NCBI RefSeq assembly: GCF_900604535.1
Contig: NZ_UWOT01000001.1
Coordinates: forward strand, 62,001-126,000
Direction: 5' to 3'
From: Romboutsia_E sp900604535
GTDB lineage: Bacteria > Bacillota > Clostridia > Peptostreptococcales > Peptostreptococcaceae
Length of the DNA: 64,000 nt
Shown: positions 34,171 to 43,283 of the stretch, piece by piece
Position numbering within the stretch: the stretch's first letter is position 1
Layout of the letters: each line of letters starts with the position of its first letter
Notes under the pieces: generated by a model
What the model saw: only the letters and a program-made list of their open reading frames with translations
What the model was told of the DNA's origin: nothing
Databases searched by the model: none
Translations under genes and position numbers: made by a program

Positions 34171-34190
34171 TTTACCTCCTAATTTTATAC

Positions 34191-34226
34191 AAAAAGAAGG
34201 TATCTAGTTCTAGATACCTTCTTTTT
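34191..34226. terminator. Terminator of codY
   Basis: AAAAAGAAGGTATCTA pairs with TAGATACCTTCTTTTT around a GTTC loop; the stem includes both A and T runs, so it can act on both strands. It lies 12 bases after codY. Confidence 0.9.
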
Positions 34227-34238
34227 GTGACAATTTTA

Positions 34239-35024
34239 TTAGTTAGAATTTTTAACTTTTTTTAATTCAGGTATAAGTTTATCATTAAGTATCTTTATAT
34301 GAGTACCTTTCATACCTAACGATCTAGACTCTATAACTCCTGCACTTTCAAATTTTCTTAAGGCATTAACTATTACAGATCTAGTTATCCCAACTCTATC
34401 CGCTATTTTACTTGCTACAAGTAAACCTTCTTTTCCGTTTAATTCATCAAATATATGCTCTACAGCTTCTAACTCTGAGTAAGATAATGTTCCTATAGCC
34501 ATTTGAACTACAGCCTTCTTTCTCATCTCAATTTCTAATTCTTCACTTAGAGCTCTTAGTACTTCTAATCCTATTACAGTAGCACTATATTCAGATATAA
34601 CTAAATCATCATCCGTAAAATTATCATTATATCTTGATAGCACTAAAGTACCTAATCTTTGACCACTACCTAATATTGGAACTATAGTTGTATACTTTTC
34701 AAGTCTACCATGCTCATCTGGGAATAATTTAAGAACTTCTTCTCCTGTTAAGTTATCTAAAGTTTCATTTATCTTTAATAAACTTTTATTATATTCCTTA
34801 GGGAACATTTTTTGATTAGTATCTTCTTCTTCTACTACAGAACTATCAGCCTCATCATTAAGGTAAAGGCCTAATATTTTTCCTTTTGAACTTAATACGT
34901 ATACATTTGCATTAAGAACTTCTCCTAAAGATCCTGCTAGTAATTCAAAAGAAACACTACTTCCACCACTTGTTTGTAATGTTTTATTTATTCTTCTCGT
35001 TTTTTGTAATACTTCGCTCGCCAT
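34239..35024 (-). CDS. codY: GTP- and branched-chain amino acid-sensing global regulator CodY
   Basis: A 261-residue protein with an N-terminal GAF domain (about 1-155), containing the effector region TSGGSSVSFELLAGSLGEVLNANVYVLSSKGKILG, and a C-terminal winged helix (about 170-261) with EGLLVASKIADRVGITRSVIVNALRKFESAGVIESRSLGMKGTHIKIL. It represses biosynthesis and transport genes in rich conditions. The ATG has GAGGAG seven bases upstream. A plausible promoter (TTGAAA, 17 bp, TAAGAT) lies in the gap after topA. brnQ in this window is a likely target. Confidence 0.97.
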   Translation of the reverse strand: MASEVLQKTRRINKTLQTSGGSSVSFELLAGSLGEVLNANVYVLSSKGKILGLYLNDEADSSVVEEEDTNQKMFPKEYNKSLLKINETLDNLTGEEVLKLFPDEHGRLEKYTTIVPILGSGQRLGTLVLSRYNDNFTDDDLVISEYSATVIGLEVLRALSEELEIEMRKKAVVQMAIGTLSYSELEAVEHIFDELNGKEGLLVASKIADRVGITRSVIVNALRKFESAGVIESRSLGMKGTHIKILNDKLIPELKKVKNSN

Positions 35025-35203
35025 TTACAATCATCTCCTCATGAAATATCGGCCTTAAATAACCTTTATTTATATCTTTTAAAATTTGTTTTATACAAAC
35101 AAATACTTAAATTCAAAATTTGTGCAATAAGAATCTTATCATAAAATGAAAGGTTTTTCAATATAAAATATAATTAGACTTTTCATTCAACTTGTTCAAA
35201 TTT

Positions 35204-37279
35204 CTAACTTTTTTCTTCTACTTTTTTACATTCTTTATTAGAGCACACATTTTTTGTTTCTGATTTTGTAACTTTTTCAATCATATATGATCCACATTCC
35301 TTACAAAATTCACCTGTTGGTTTATTCCAAGATACAAAGTCACATTCAGGATAGTTTGAACATCCATAAAAGGCTTTACCTTTTTTAGATTTTCGAAGTA
35401 TTATATCTCCATCCTTACATTCAGGGCATTTAACACCAATTTTATTTACAAGTGGCTTCGTATTTTTGCATTCAGGATAATTTTTACAAGCCATAAACTT
35501 ACCAAATCTTCCATACTTTATAACCATATTAGATCCACACTGTTCACATATTTCATCTGTTTCTTCATCCATATTAACCTTTTCTACATTTGCTATAGCT
35601 GTCTCTATTGCTTCTTTTAAAGGTGCGTATACTTCAGCTACCACAGATTTCCACGCTGTATTTCCTTCTTCTATGTTATCTAGTTCATTTTCCATATGAG
35701 CTGTAAAATCAACATCTATGAATTTTTGGAAATTTTCTTCAAGTATATTTGTTACTATTATACCTAAATCAGTTGGATATAAACTTGTCCCTTGTTTTTC
35801 AACATAGCCTCTATTAAGTATAGTTGCAATTGTAGGAGCATAAGTACTCGGTCTACCAATTCCTAATTCTTCTAGGGTTTTAACTAAACTTGCCTCTGTA
35901 TATCTAGCAGGTGGTTGAGTGAAATGTTGATTTGGAAGAAACTCTTCTATATTTAATGTATCTTTTTCTTTTATAGCAGGAAGTATTTTATCTTCTCTTT
36001 CTGTAAAATTATAAATTTTTGTATATCCATCAAACTTCATTTTTGACCCTGTAGCTTTAAATATAAAATCTCCTACCTTACATTCAACATTTAAAACATC
36101 AAACACAGAATCCTCCATTTGACTAGCCACAAATCTTCTCCAAATTAAGTTGTATAATTTAAATTGATCTTTACTTAATGAAGACTTTATACTTTCTGGA
36201 GTTCTATAAACAGATGTCGGTCTAATTGCCTCATGAGCATCTTGAACCTTTTTCTTTTCTTTTCCTTGTTTTTTTTCATCTGTGGCATTTTTATAATACT
36301 TATCTCCTATTTCATCTAAAATATATTCTTTAGATTTTTGCTTAGCTTCATCAGATATTCTCTTTGAGTCTGTTCTAATATATGATATAAGACCTACTGT
36401 ACCTTCTCCCTCTACATCTATACCTTCATATAGTTCTTGAGCTATCATCATAGTTTTTTTAGTTGTAAATGATAACTTATTCGCAGCTTCTTGTTGAAGT
36501 ACACTTGTTGTAAAAGGCTTAGGAGCAGCCTTTTTTCTTGATTTAGACTCTATTTTTTCAACAATTAAATCTTTATTTTCTATTTCTTTTAAAATATTAT
36601 TTACAGATTCTTCATTTTCTAGTTCAAGCTTTTCATTCGCCTTACCGTAGAATTTAAATACTATGTCTTCACCATCGTGAGTTTTTGCATTTATATCTAT
36701 TGTCCAGTACTCCTTTGGTATAAAAGCTTTTATATCTTTTTCTCTATCACAAATTAATTTTGTTGTTACGGATTGAACTCTACCAGCGCTAAGACCTTTT
36801 CTTACTTTTTGCCAAAGTATTGGACTTATTTGGTATCCTAATAATCTATCAAGTACTCTTCTTGCTTGCTGAGCATCCACTATATTTAGATTTATACTTC
36901 TAGGATTTTTTATAGCTTTTTTTATAGCATCTTTAGTTATTTCATTAAACTCTATTCTGCAATCTTTATCTTCCTCTATATTTAATATATGAGCTAAGTG
37001 CCAAGATATAGCTTCTCCTTCTCTATCTGGGTCAGTCGCAAGATATACTTGTTTTGATTTTTTAGCTTCTTTCTTAAGCTCCTTGATAACATCGCCCTTA
37101 CCTCTTATATTTATATATTGAGGTTCAAAGTTATTTTCTATATCTACTCCTAATTTACTTTTAGGTAGATCTCTAACATGACCTACCGACGCCTTCACTG
37201 TATAATGACTCTTTCCTAAAAATTTCTCTATTGTTTTAGCTTTTGCTGGCGATTCCACGATGACTAATGTTTTTGCCAT
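35204..37279 (-). CDS. topA: DNA topoisomerase I
   Basis: A type IA topoisomerase of about 691 residues. The N-terminal Toprim domain begins MAKTLVIVESPAKAKTIEKFLG; the active-site tyrosine lies in SYIRTDSKRISDEA; RPSTYAPTIATILNRGYVE is also conserved. The C-terminus holds three four-cysteine zinc ribbons (CEQCGS...CKNYPECK, CPECKDG...CSNYPECD, CKECGS...CSNKECK). It relaxes negative supercoils behind RNA polymerase. I chose the ATG at 37279 over a GTG four codons upstream. It follows dprA, a common Firmicute pairing. Confidence 0.95.
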   Translation of the reverse strand: MAKTLVIVESPAKAKTIEKFLGKSHYTVKASVGHVRDLPKSKLGVDIENNFEPQYINIRGKGDVIKELKKEAKKSKQVYLATDPDREGEAISWHLAHILNIEEDKDCRIEFNEITKDAIKKAIKNPRSINLNIVDAQQARRVLDRLLGYQISPILWQKVRKGLSAGRVQSVTTKLICDREKDIKAFIPKEYWTIDINAKTHDGEDIVFKFYGKANEKLELENEESVNNILKEIENKDLIVEKIESKSRKKAAPKPFTTSVLQQEAANKLSFTTKKTMMIAQELYEGIDVEGEGTVGLISYIRTDSKRISDEAKQKSKEYILDEIGDKYYKNATDEKKQGKEKKKVQDAHEAIRPTSVYRTPESIKSSLSKDQFKLYNLIWRRFVASQMEDSVFDVLNVECKVGDFIFKATGSKMKFDGYTKIYNFTEREDKILPAIKEKDTLNIEEFLPNQHFTQPPARYTEASLVKTLEELGIGRPSTYAPTIATILNRGYVEKQGTSLYPTDLGIIVTNILEENFQKFIDVDFTAHMENELDNIEEGNTAWKSVVAEVYAPLKEAIETAIANVEKVNMDEETDEICEQCGSNMVIKYGRFGKFMACKNYPECKNTKPLVNKIGVKCPECKDGDIILRKSKKGKAFYGCSNYPECDFVSWNKPTGEFCKECGSYMIEKVTKSETKNVCSNKECKKVEEKS

Positions 37280-37344
37280 TTTAAAGCACACACCCCCACT
37301 ATCTATCTTATTTATACATTTAAACTGTATGTATTGTTATTTCC

Positions 37345-38411
37345 TTATATTACAATGTCTCGTAATGTTAATTCGTTTAAAACTGTATTTACATATTTTA
37401 TTTCCATACCAGTATAATCACAAATCTCATCAATTTGCAAGCCACCATTATTTTTTATAGCGTCAATTATGATAACACTTTCCTCGCTTAACCCTATATT
37501 ATCATAATTTTCACCAAATTCATTTTTTTAATACAACTTATATTATATTCACTTATTATGTCTTCTAAGCCTTCTACTAATTTAGCACCTTCTTTAATTA
37601 TCTTATGACATCCTCTACTCATCTCAGAGTTAATATTTCCAGGAACTGCAAACACATTTCTACCTTGTTCTAAAGCAAATTCTGTGGTTATCAAAGCTCC
37701 GCTCTTTTGTGCCGCCTCAACTACAATAACTCCTTTGCTTAATCCGCTTATAATTCTATTTCTGCTAGAAAAATTTGATGGTATTACAGCAGAATCAACA
37801 TTATACTCAGATAAAACGAGTCCACCATCTTCTATAATTTTATTGGCTAAATTTATATTTTGTTTTGGTAAAGGATTATCAACTGAAGATCCTAAAACTG
37901 CAATAGTATTTCCTTTTCCATTAATACAGCCCATGTGAGAATAAGAGTCTATTCCTATAGCTAGACCGCTAATTATATTTATACCTAAGTCTGATAATTG
38001 TTTACTTATATTTTTCGCACAGCTAATACCATATCTAGTAGGTTTTCTTGATCCAACCATAGCTAGATTCAAATTATTATTTAAAATATCTAAATTCCCC
38101 TTATAAAAAATTAGTAATGGTGGATTATAAATATTTTTTAAATCATATGGATATTTATTATCATCTATACAAATATACTTAACATTTCTTCTATATAATA
38201 TTTCTTTTATTTTTTCTAAATATGAATTGCTTTTATATTTTACTATATTTTCCTTAATATTTAAATTTATATTTTTTAAAGTATATATTTCTTTATCCGA
38301 AAAGTCCATCAAATTTTCTACATTTCCAATTTCATCTTTTATTTTTTCTATAGTTTTTGTACTTATTCCACTTATAGATTTTAGCCATAAATATGCATCT
38401 CTTCTTTCCAC
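37345..38411 (-). pseudogene. dprA: DNA processing protein DprA, frameshifted before the C-terminal winged helix
   Basis: The first open frame (GTG at 38411, stop near 37494) encodes an intact SAM-like region and the Rossmann DNA-binding domain (AMVGSRKPTRYG, GLAIGIDSYSH, NRIISGLSKGVIVVEA, FAVPGNI). It then ends in about nine residues unlike the family. From the A7 run at 37523-37529, the -1 frame reads NEFGENYDNI and continues for about 59 residues to a stop at 37345, including IIDAIKNNGGLQIDEICDYTG, the typical DprA winged helix. Joined, the protein would be about 355 residues, the normal length. DprA loads RecA on incoming DNA during transformation. A real loss, a slippage-controlled switch or sequence error are all possible. 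Confidence 0.8.
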
Positions 38412-38420
38412 ATTACACCT

Positions 38421-39944
38421 CTATCCAAAATACGTATAGTATGCTTTTCTGTATGAAAAAGCTTCATTTATATGGCTTGAATTTATAATTAAAGATTCAT
38501 CTAAATCCGCTATAGTCCTAGCCATCTTTAATAATTTTGTATAACTTCTATTGCTTAGTTTATATCTATTAAATATTAATCTGATTACATTAATAGCATC
38601 ATTATCCATTTCACAATATTGATCTATTTTTGATGACTTTATTTCATTATTAGTTTTTATAATATCATTTTTAAATCTTTTATATTGTATCTTTCTTGCA
38701 TTCTCAACTCTCTTTTTTATATCACTTGAAGATTCTGATTTTTTACATGTTTTTAAATCGTCAAAAGAAACTTGATTAACTTCTACAAACATATCAAATC
38801 TATCTAATAATGGACCCGATATTTTATTTTTATATCTATTAACTTCATATTGCTTACAATTACATTCTTTATCAGACATATAATACCCACAGGGACATGG
38901 GTTCATTGCACCGATTAAAAGTAAGTTACATGGATAACTTACACTATATTTTACTCTAGATATATTTATATATTTATCTTCTATTGGCTGTCTTAATGTT
39001 TCTAGTATTCTTCTATCAAATTCAGCTATTTCATCTAAGAATAATACACCTCTATGAGATAATACTACTTCTCCAGGTTTAGGATTATTCCCTCCGCCTA
39101 TTAAAGATTGTTTGGTTGAAGTATGGTGAGGTGATCTAAATGGTCTTTCTTTTACAATTCCAATCTCTTTATCTATAAGTCCTGCTACACTATAAATTTT
39201 ACTAACTTCTAAAATTTCATCTTTATCTATTTCTGGTAATATTGTCCTTATCCTTTTTGCTATCATAGTTTTTCCGGAACCAGGAGGACCAACCATTAGC
39301 AAATTATGATTTCCTGCCGCTGCAATTTCAGCTCCTCTGTTTACAAAGTAGTTTCCTTTTACATCTTTAAAATCTTCATCATACTTAATATCTTCACTGT
39401 TTATATAATCTAATTTATTATTAATAATTGTCATATTGTTATTTAAATAATCTATACATTCATTTAACGTTTTTATAGGTATTATATCTATTCCATCTAC
39501 AAATATGCTTTCTCTAAAGTTTTCAACTGGTATAAATACTCTTTTTATTTTGCACTCTTTCGCTCCTATAATTATCGGCAATATACCTCTAACCCTTCGT
39601 AAATTACCATCTAATGACAACTCTCCTATAAACATACTTTCTATTAAGTATTCATCACTCTTTTTTATACAATTTCTAAGTAAGCCTATACATATAGATA
39701 AATCTAAAAATGAACCTTCTTTTTTCATATCAGCAGGAGATAAATTAACTACTATCCTAGAGTTAGGAAACTTATATCCACTGTTTATAATTGCAGATTT
39801 TACTCTTTCTCTTGATTCTCTAATTTCTGTGCTTGGTAATCCAACAATATTGAAACATGGTATTCCATTTGTTATATCAACCTCTACTTTTGTTAAAAAA
39901 CTTTCTATGCCAATAATATTACTTGAATTAATTATACTTAGCAT
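38421..39944 (-). CDS. comM: ComM/YifB-family Mg chelatase-like AAA+ ATPase
   Basis: About 507 residues. The N-terminal domain begins LSIINSSNIIGIESFLTKVEVDITNGIPCFNIVGLPSTEIRESRERVKSAI. The Walker A is GPPGSGKTMIAKRI, HHTSTKQSLIGGG is the family signature, LFLDEIAEF is Walker B, and a zinc-like region CPCGYYMSDKECNC lies in the insert. In some bacteria ComM is a branch-migration helicase that helps integrate transformed DNA. I chose the ATG at 39944 with AAGGAAG upstream. It ends nine bases before dprA. Confidence 0.93.
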   Translation of the reverse strand: MLSIINSSNIIGIESFLTKVEVDITNGIPCFNIVGLPSTEIRESRERVKSAIINSGYKFPNSRIVVNLSPADMKKEGSFLDLSICIGLLRNCIKKSDEYLIESMFIGELSLDGNLRRVRGILPIIIGAKECKIKRVFIPVENFRESIFVDGIDIIPIKTLNECIDYLNNNMTIINNKLDYINSEDIKYDEDFKDVKGNYFVNRGAEIAAAGNHNLLMVGPPGSGKTMIAKRIRTILPEIDKDEILEVSKIYSVAGLIDKEIGIVKERPFRSPHHTSTKQSLIGGGNNPKPGEVVLSHRGVLFLDEIAEFDRRILETLRQPIEDKYINISRVKYSVSYPCNLLLIGAMNPCPCGYYMSDKECNCKQYEVNRYKNKISGPLLDRFDMFVEVNQVSFDDLKTCKKSESSSDIKKRVENARKIQYKRFKNDIIKTNNEIKSSKIDQYCEMDNDAINVIRLIFNRYKLSNRSYTKLLKMARTIADLDESLIINSSHINEAFSYRKAYYTYFG

Positions 39945-39957
39945 TTTACTTCCTTTC

Positions 39958-40302
39958 CTAAAAGGCATTTATTATATGATTAATTTTATTTTCATTAAAG
40001 TAAACTTCTATAACATCAAATCTGATTGGAATATCGTATAATTTATTTATAAAAATATAGTACCTTGCTACATTAGATATCTTTCTAATCTTTTTTATAT
40101 TAACAGACTCCGACGGATAACCATACTTTATGCTAGACCTTGACTTAACTTCTATAAAAACTAATTCATTATCAATATTCGCTATAATATCTATCTCTCC
40201 ACTTTTTATCTTATAATTTTTTTCTATTACCCGGGCTCCATTTTTTAAAAGATAAGTTAATGCTATATTTTCCCCCAAATCACCTTTTTCTTTATTATTC
40301 AT
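39958..40302 (-). CDS. yraN: YraN-family endonuclease-like protein (UPF0102)
   Basis: A 114-residue protein with the UPF0102 pattern GDLGENIALTYLLKNGARVIEKNYKIKSGEIDIIANIDNELVFIEVKSRSS. The E..D...E-x-K arrangement (GEIDII, FIEVKSR) is the restriction-endonuclease-like active site. The biological role is not settled. It is the first gene of yraN-comM-dprA, the usual clostridial order; its stop lies 14 bases upstream of the chosen comM ATG. Confidence 0.9.
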   Translation of the reverse strand: MNNKEKGDLGENIALTYLLKNGARVIEKNYKIKSGEIDIIANIDNELVFIEVKSRSSIKYGYPSESVNIKKIRKISNVARYYIFINKLYDIPIRFDVIEVYFNENKINHIINAF

Positions 40303-40375
40303 ATTTTACTCCTATCTTTAATTTTTTGTAATTATTGTCAATAGAAACTATAAGTATACAAATTTTATGTTTTTG

Positions 40376-40403
40376 TTGAAATTTTCTTTATTTTATATAC
40401 TAT
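40376..40403 (+). promoter_or_regulatory. Promoter of the CapA-like gene
   Basis: TTGAAA (40376-40381), a 16-bp spacer and TACTAT (40398-40403) lie 41 bases upstream of the start. Two GGGGATAA-type sequences follow in the leader (near 40413 and 40432). Confidence 0.5.
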
Positions 40404-40443
40404 TTATATCAGGGGATAAAATTTTAAAAGGGGGATAATTTTG

Positions 40444-41700
40444 ATGAATAGGAAAATTGATTTATATCGGGGGATAAAGTTAATTATACTAACAATTTCA
40501 ATTTCATTATGTCTATTTTTATTTATAGGATGCTCTAGTAGTAAAGATAATGAAATAAGTTTACAATCTACAAATACAAAATCTAATACCAGTACATTTG
40601 AACAAACTAACTTAACACTTACTGCAGTTGGAGACGTTATGACTCATTCACCACAACTAAAAGCTCAATATGATTCTTCTACTAATACATATTCTTTTGA
40701 TAACAATTTTAAGTATATAAAAGAGTACATAGAAAGCTCTGATTTAAGTATTGCTAACTTAGAAACAACATTAGCTGGAGATAGTATAGGTTATAGTTCT
40801 TATCCAACATTTAATACTCCAGATGCTTTAGCTGATGCTCTAAAAAATACTGGTTTTGATATAATATCAACAATAAATAATCATACTTTTGATAAAGGTA
40901 CATTGGGATTTGAAAGAACACTTAAAGTTTTAAAAGATTTAGGATTTGATACAGTTGGTACTCGAAGTAACGTTGATGATAATGACTATATTATAAAAGA
41001 AGTTAATGGTATAAAATTAGGAATAACATCTTATTCCTATGGAGATATAAAAAACTCAAATAAATATCTAAATGGTATACAAATATCAGAAGATTGCAAA
41101 GATAAGGCCAATGTATTTAGCTCTACAAATGTAGAAAGTGCTTTTAATACTATCAATTCTACTTTATCTAAATTAGAAAATACTGATATGCAAATAGTTA
41201 TACTACATTGGGGAAATGAGTATCAAAGAACACCTAGTGATTTTCAATCCAAACTTGCTCAAATGCTATGTGATGAAGGTGTTGATATAATAATAGGTTC
41301 CCATCCTCATGTTGTTCAGCCTGTTGATACACTAAAATCTTCAGATGGAGATAATGATACTTTAGTTCTTTACTCTTTAGGAAATTTAATTAGTAATCAA
41401 AGAAGAGAATTTTTAGGCTCATCTTATACGGAAGATGGGTTAATGGTAACGATAGATATAACTAAAGATAGCATAGATGAAGAAGCTTATGTAAGTAAGG
41501 TTACTTGTATACCTACTTGGGTTAATAAATATACATCAGGTTCTAAATTAGTTTATGAAGTAATTCCTATAGAAGATGAAGTAACTTTAAATACAATGGA
41601 AAATTTATCTCAAAATAAAGTAGAAGAATCTTATAATAATACATCTTCTTTAGTAAATACTTCTGACATAATACATATTGTCAAAAATCCTTTTGAATAA
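40444..41700 (+). CDS. CapA-family lipoprotein (metallophosphatase-like)
   Basis: About 418 residues on the plus strand. A signal peptide ends in a lipobox (LFLFIGCSSS), so the mature protein is a membrane-anchored lipoprotein. The CapA/PgsA metallophosphatase-like domain (about 55-365) shows LTAVGDVMTHSP, IANLETTLAG, ISTINNHTFDKG, VILHWGNEY and IIGSHPHVVQP, the usual metal-ligand segments. Family members take part in poly-gamma-glutamate export or, as in some clostridia, have unknown roles. No capB/capC homologue lies in the window, so capsule function is not supported. I chose ATG at 40444 with GGGGGA upstream. Confidence 0.88.
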   Translation: MNRKIDLYRGIKLIILTISISLCLFLFIGCSSSKDNEISLQSTNTKSNTSTFEQTNLTLTAVGDVMTHSPQLKAQYDSSTNTYSFDNNFKYIKEYIESSDLSIANLETTLAGDSIGYSSYPTFNTPDALADALKNTGFDIISTINNHTFDKGTLGFERTLKVLKDLGFDTVGTRSNVDDNDYIIKEVNGIKLGITSYSYGDIKNSNKYLNGIQISEDCKDKANVFSSTNVESAFNTINSTLSKLENTDMQIVILHWGNEYQRTPSDFQSKLAQMLCDEGVDIIIGSHPHVVQPVDTLKSSDGDNDTLVLYSLGNLISNQRREFLGSSYTEDGLMVTIDITKDSIDEEAYVSKVTCIPTWVNKYTSGSKLVYEVIPIEDEVTLNTMENLSQNKVEESYNNTSSLVNTSDIIHIVKNPFE

Positions 41701-41701
41701 A

Positions 41702-41748
41702 AATAATCCCTATAGACAAATAACCTTGTTCTATAGGGATTATTTTGT
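41702..41748. terminator. Convergent terminator between capA-like and Fe-ADH genes
   Basis: AATAATCCCTATAG (41702-41715) pairs perfectly with CTATAGGGATTATT (41731-41744); T-runs follow on the plus strand and A-runs precede it, so it can serve both convergent genes. Confidence 0.9.
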
Positions 41749-41762
41749 ATTAATAGTTTATA

Positions 41763-42881
41763 CTACCTTAAACTAATATACATTTCTAAAAGCATATCAT
41801 CTGTAATTTCAACTGGATTATTGTATAAATTAGGATGATTACTTTTCTTGACTAGTTCATCAATTTGATCATCTAAAAGATTAAGATACTTTAAATCTCT
41901 CAAAAGACCTATTTTCTTTTTTAATTCATATATTGCATCTGCCATATGAAAACTATCATTAAATCCAAGCTTAGTTGCAAATTTATCTAGCCTTCCATTG
42001 TCATTTTTTCCATTTATTCTTGTAAAATAATCTAAAGTTAATCCACAAGCTTCTCCATGAGGTATATTGTATATATTAGTTAAAGGAAATGAACAAGCAT
42101 GAGATGATGTAGTTTTTGGTATAGAAAATGCTAATCCAGCTATTAACGATGCCTCAGACATCTTTTCACGAGCTATTAAATCCTTAGGATTTTCACATGC
42201 TCTTGGTAGGTATTCAAATACAAGTTCACATGCGTGTAATGCTAATGCATCGCATATTGGTTGATGATTTTTACTCCAAAATCCTTCTAATGCATGACTT
42301 AATACATCAATTCCTGTTGATGCAGTTATATTAGATGGAACAGTATATGTTAACTCTGGATCTATTATTGCAACTTCCGGATAAAATCCATTTGATGCTA
42401 TAGGAGCCTTTTTACCTAATTTTTCATCTGTTATAACAGAAACACAAGTTACTTCCGATCCTGTTCCTGAAGTTGTCGGTATTGCAAATAATGGAATATG
42501 TTCTTTTGGTACCTCAATTCCTGTGCCATGATATTTTGCTATAGAATCATTAGTTAAACATATTGTAGCTGATGCTTTCGCACAATCTATAACACTACCT
42601 CCTCCTAATGCTACTATAAACTCAATATTCTTATCTTTTATTAGTTCTGCACATTCATCTACATTTTCAATAGTAGGATTTGGTTGTATATTCGAAAAGA
42701 TATCTATTATTAACCCTTCACATTCTTCTATTATATTTGATGCTGTATTATTTTTTACTAAAAATTTACTACTCACCAATAATCCATTTTTATATCCTCT
42801 ATCTTTAATCAATGTTTTTAGATTTTTAATCTTACCATTCCCAAATTCAATTTCTACCGGCTGAGTATATTTCCAATTCAT
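41763..42881 (-). CDS. Iron-containing alcohol dehydrogenase family protein
   Basis: A 372-residue group III alcohol dehydrogenase. The NAD-binding segment is ALGGGSVIDCAKA; IPTTSGTGSEVT is the second nucleotide-binding loop; the metal ligands include the Asp and His in STGIDVLSHALEGFWS and the His in NIPHGEACGL. The opening NWKYTQPVEIEFGNGKI suggests the phosphonoacetaldehyde-reductase-like or short-chain aldehyde reductase branch, but the substrate cannot be fixed. It appears monocistronic with AGGAGG before the ATG. Confidence 0.9.
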   Translation of the reverse strand: MNWKYTQPVEIEFGNGKIKNLKTLIKDRGYKNGLLVSSKFLVKNNTASNIIEECEGLIIDIFSNIQPNPTIENVDECAELIKDKNIEFIVALGGGSVIDCAKASATICLTNDSIAKYHGTGIEVPKEHIPLFAIPTTSGTGSEVTCVSVITDEKLGKKAPIASNGFYPEVAIIDPELTYTVPSNITASTGIDVLSHALEGFWSKNHQPICDALALHACELVFEYLPRACENPKDLIAREKMSEASLIAGLAFSIPKTTSSHACSFPLTNIYNIPHGEACGLTLDYFTRINGKNDNGRLDKFATKLGFNDSFHMADAIYELKKKIGLLRDLKYLNLLDDQIDELVKKSNHPNLYNNPVEITDDMLLEMYISLR

Positions 42882-42900
42882 TTATTTTCCTCCTAATTGC

Positions 42901-43190
42901 TTAGTTGTTAAGTTTAATTATAATATTTCTACTATCTTTATTTAGATGATATCATATTTTATTATCTATTAATATTTTACATATGCAATACCTGCTAGGC
43001 AAGCTAATATATATCCCATCATCCAGATATCTTAATGTCTCAAAACTATATTCCTTTAGCTTTTTCTATTGATATTTCTAATAGTCCATTTTTTGATCAA
43101 GAGTGCATAACGTACTTTCTATCAAATTCTTATATTATTTTCCCGTTTAAATTTTCCACACTTATTATACTTATATACTTCTACATATAT
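42901..43190. other. Gene-free stretch with possible decayed coding remnants
   Basis: No intact gene, tRNA or riboswitch is visible. On the minus strand, 43046-43096 encodes SKNGLLEISIEKAKGI then a stop, which resembles a conserved internal FtsZ segment, and a short hydrophobic frame MMGYILACLAGIAYVKY follows at about 42974-43024. The proximal part near 42900 holds the Fe-ADH promoter. The remnants are short and could be chance. Confidence 0.3.
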
Positions 43191-43232
43191 AAAAAAGACG
43201 CATACATTCCCTAAATAAATGTAGACGTCTTT
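43191..43232. terminator. Terminator of the FMN oxidoreductase gene
   Basis: AAAAAAGACG and CGTCTTT arms plus an inner TACATT/AATGTA stem form an imperfect hairpin, with a T-run on the minus strand. It lies about 50 bases after the FMN gene stop. Confidence 0.75.
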
Positions 43233-43283
43233 ATCTTATACATTATCATATGTTGTGTTTCTTAGAATGAATAGTATATAAGT

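Noticed and set aside
37523..37529. Programmed -1 ribosomal frameshift as the default explanation for dprA
   Set aside because: The base before the run is T rather than A, so the P-site tRNA would re-pair poorly, and no stimulatory structure is obvious. Kept only as one option.
39505..40041. 178-codon plus-strand open frame opposite comM and yraN
   Set aside because: It is antisense to strongly conserved ComM motifs and has no recognisable sequence or ribosome site.
42882..43283. Riboswitch upstream of the Fe-ADH gene
   Set aside because: Apart from the hairpin at 43191-43232, which fits a terminator, I find no conserved aptamer-like sequence.
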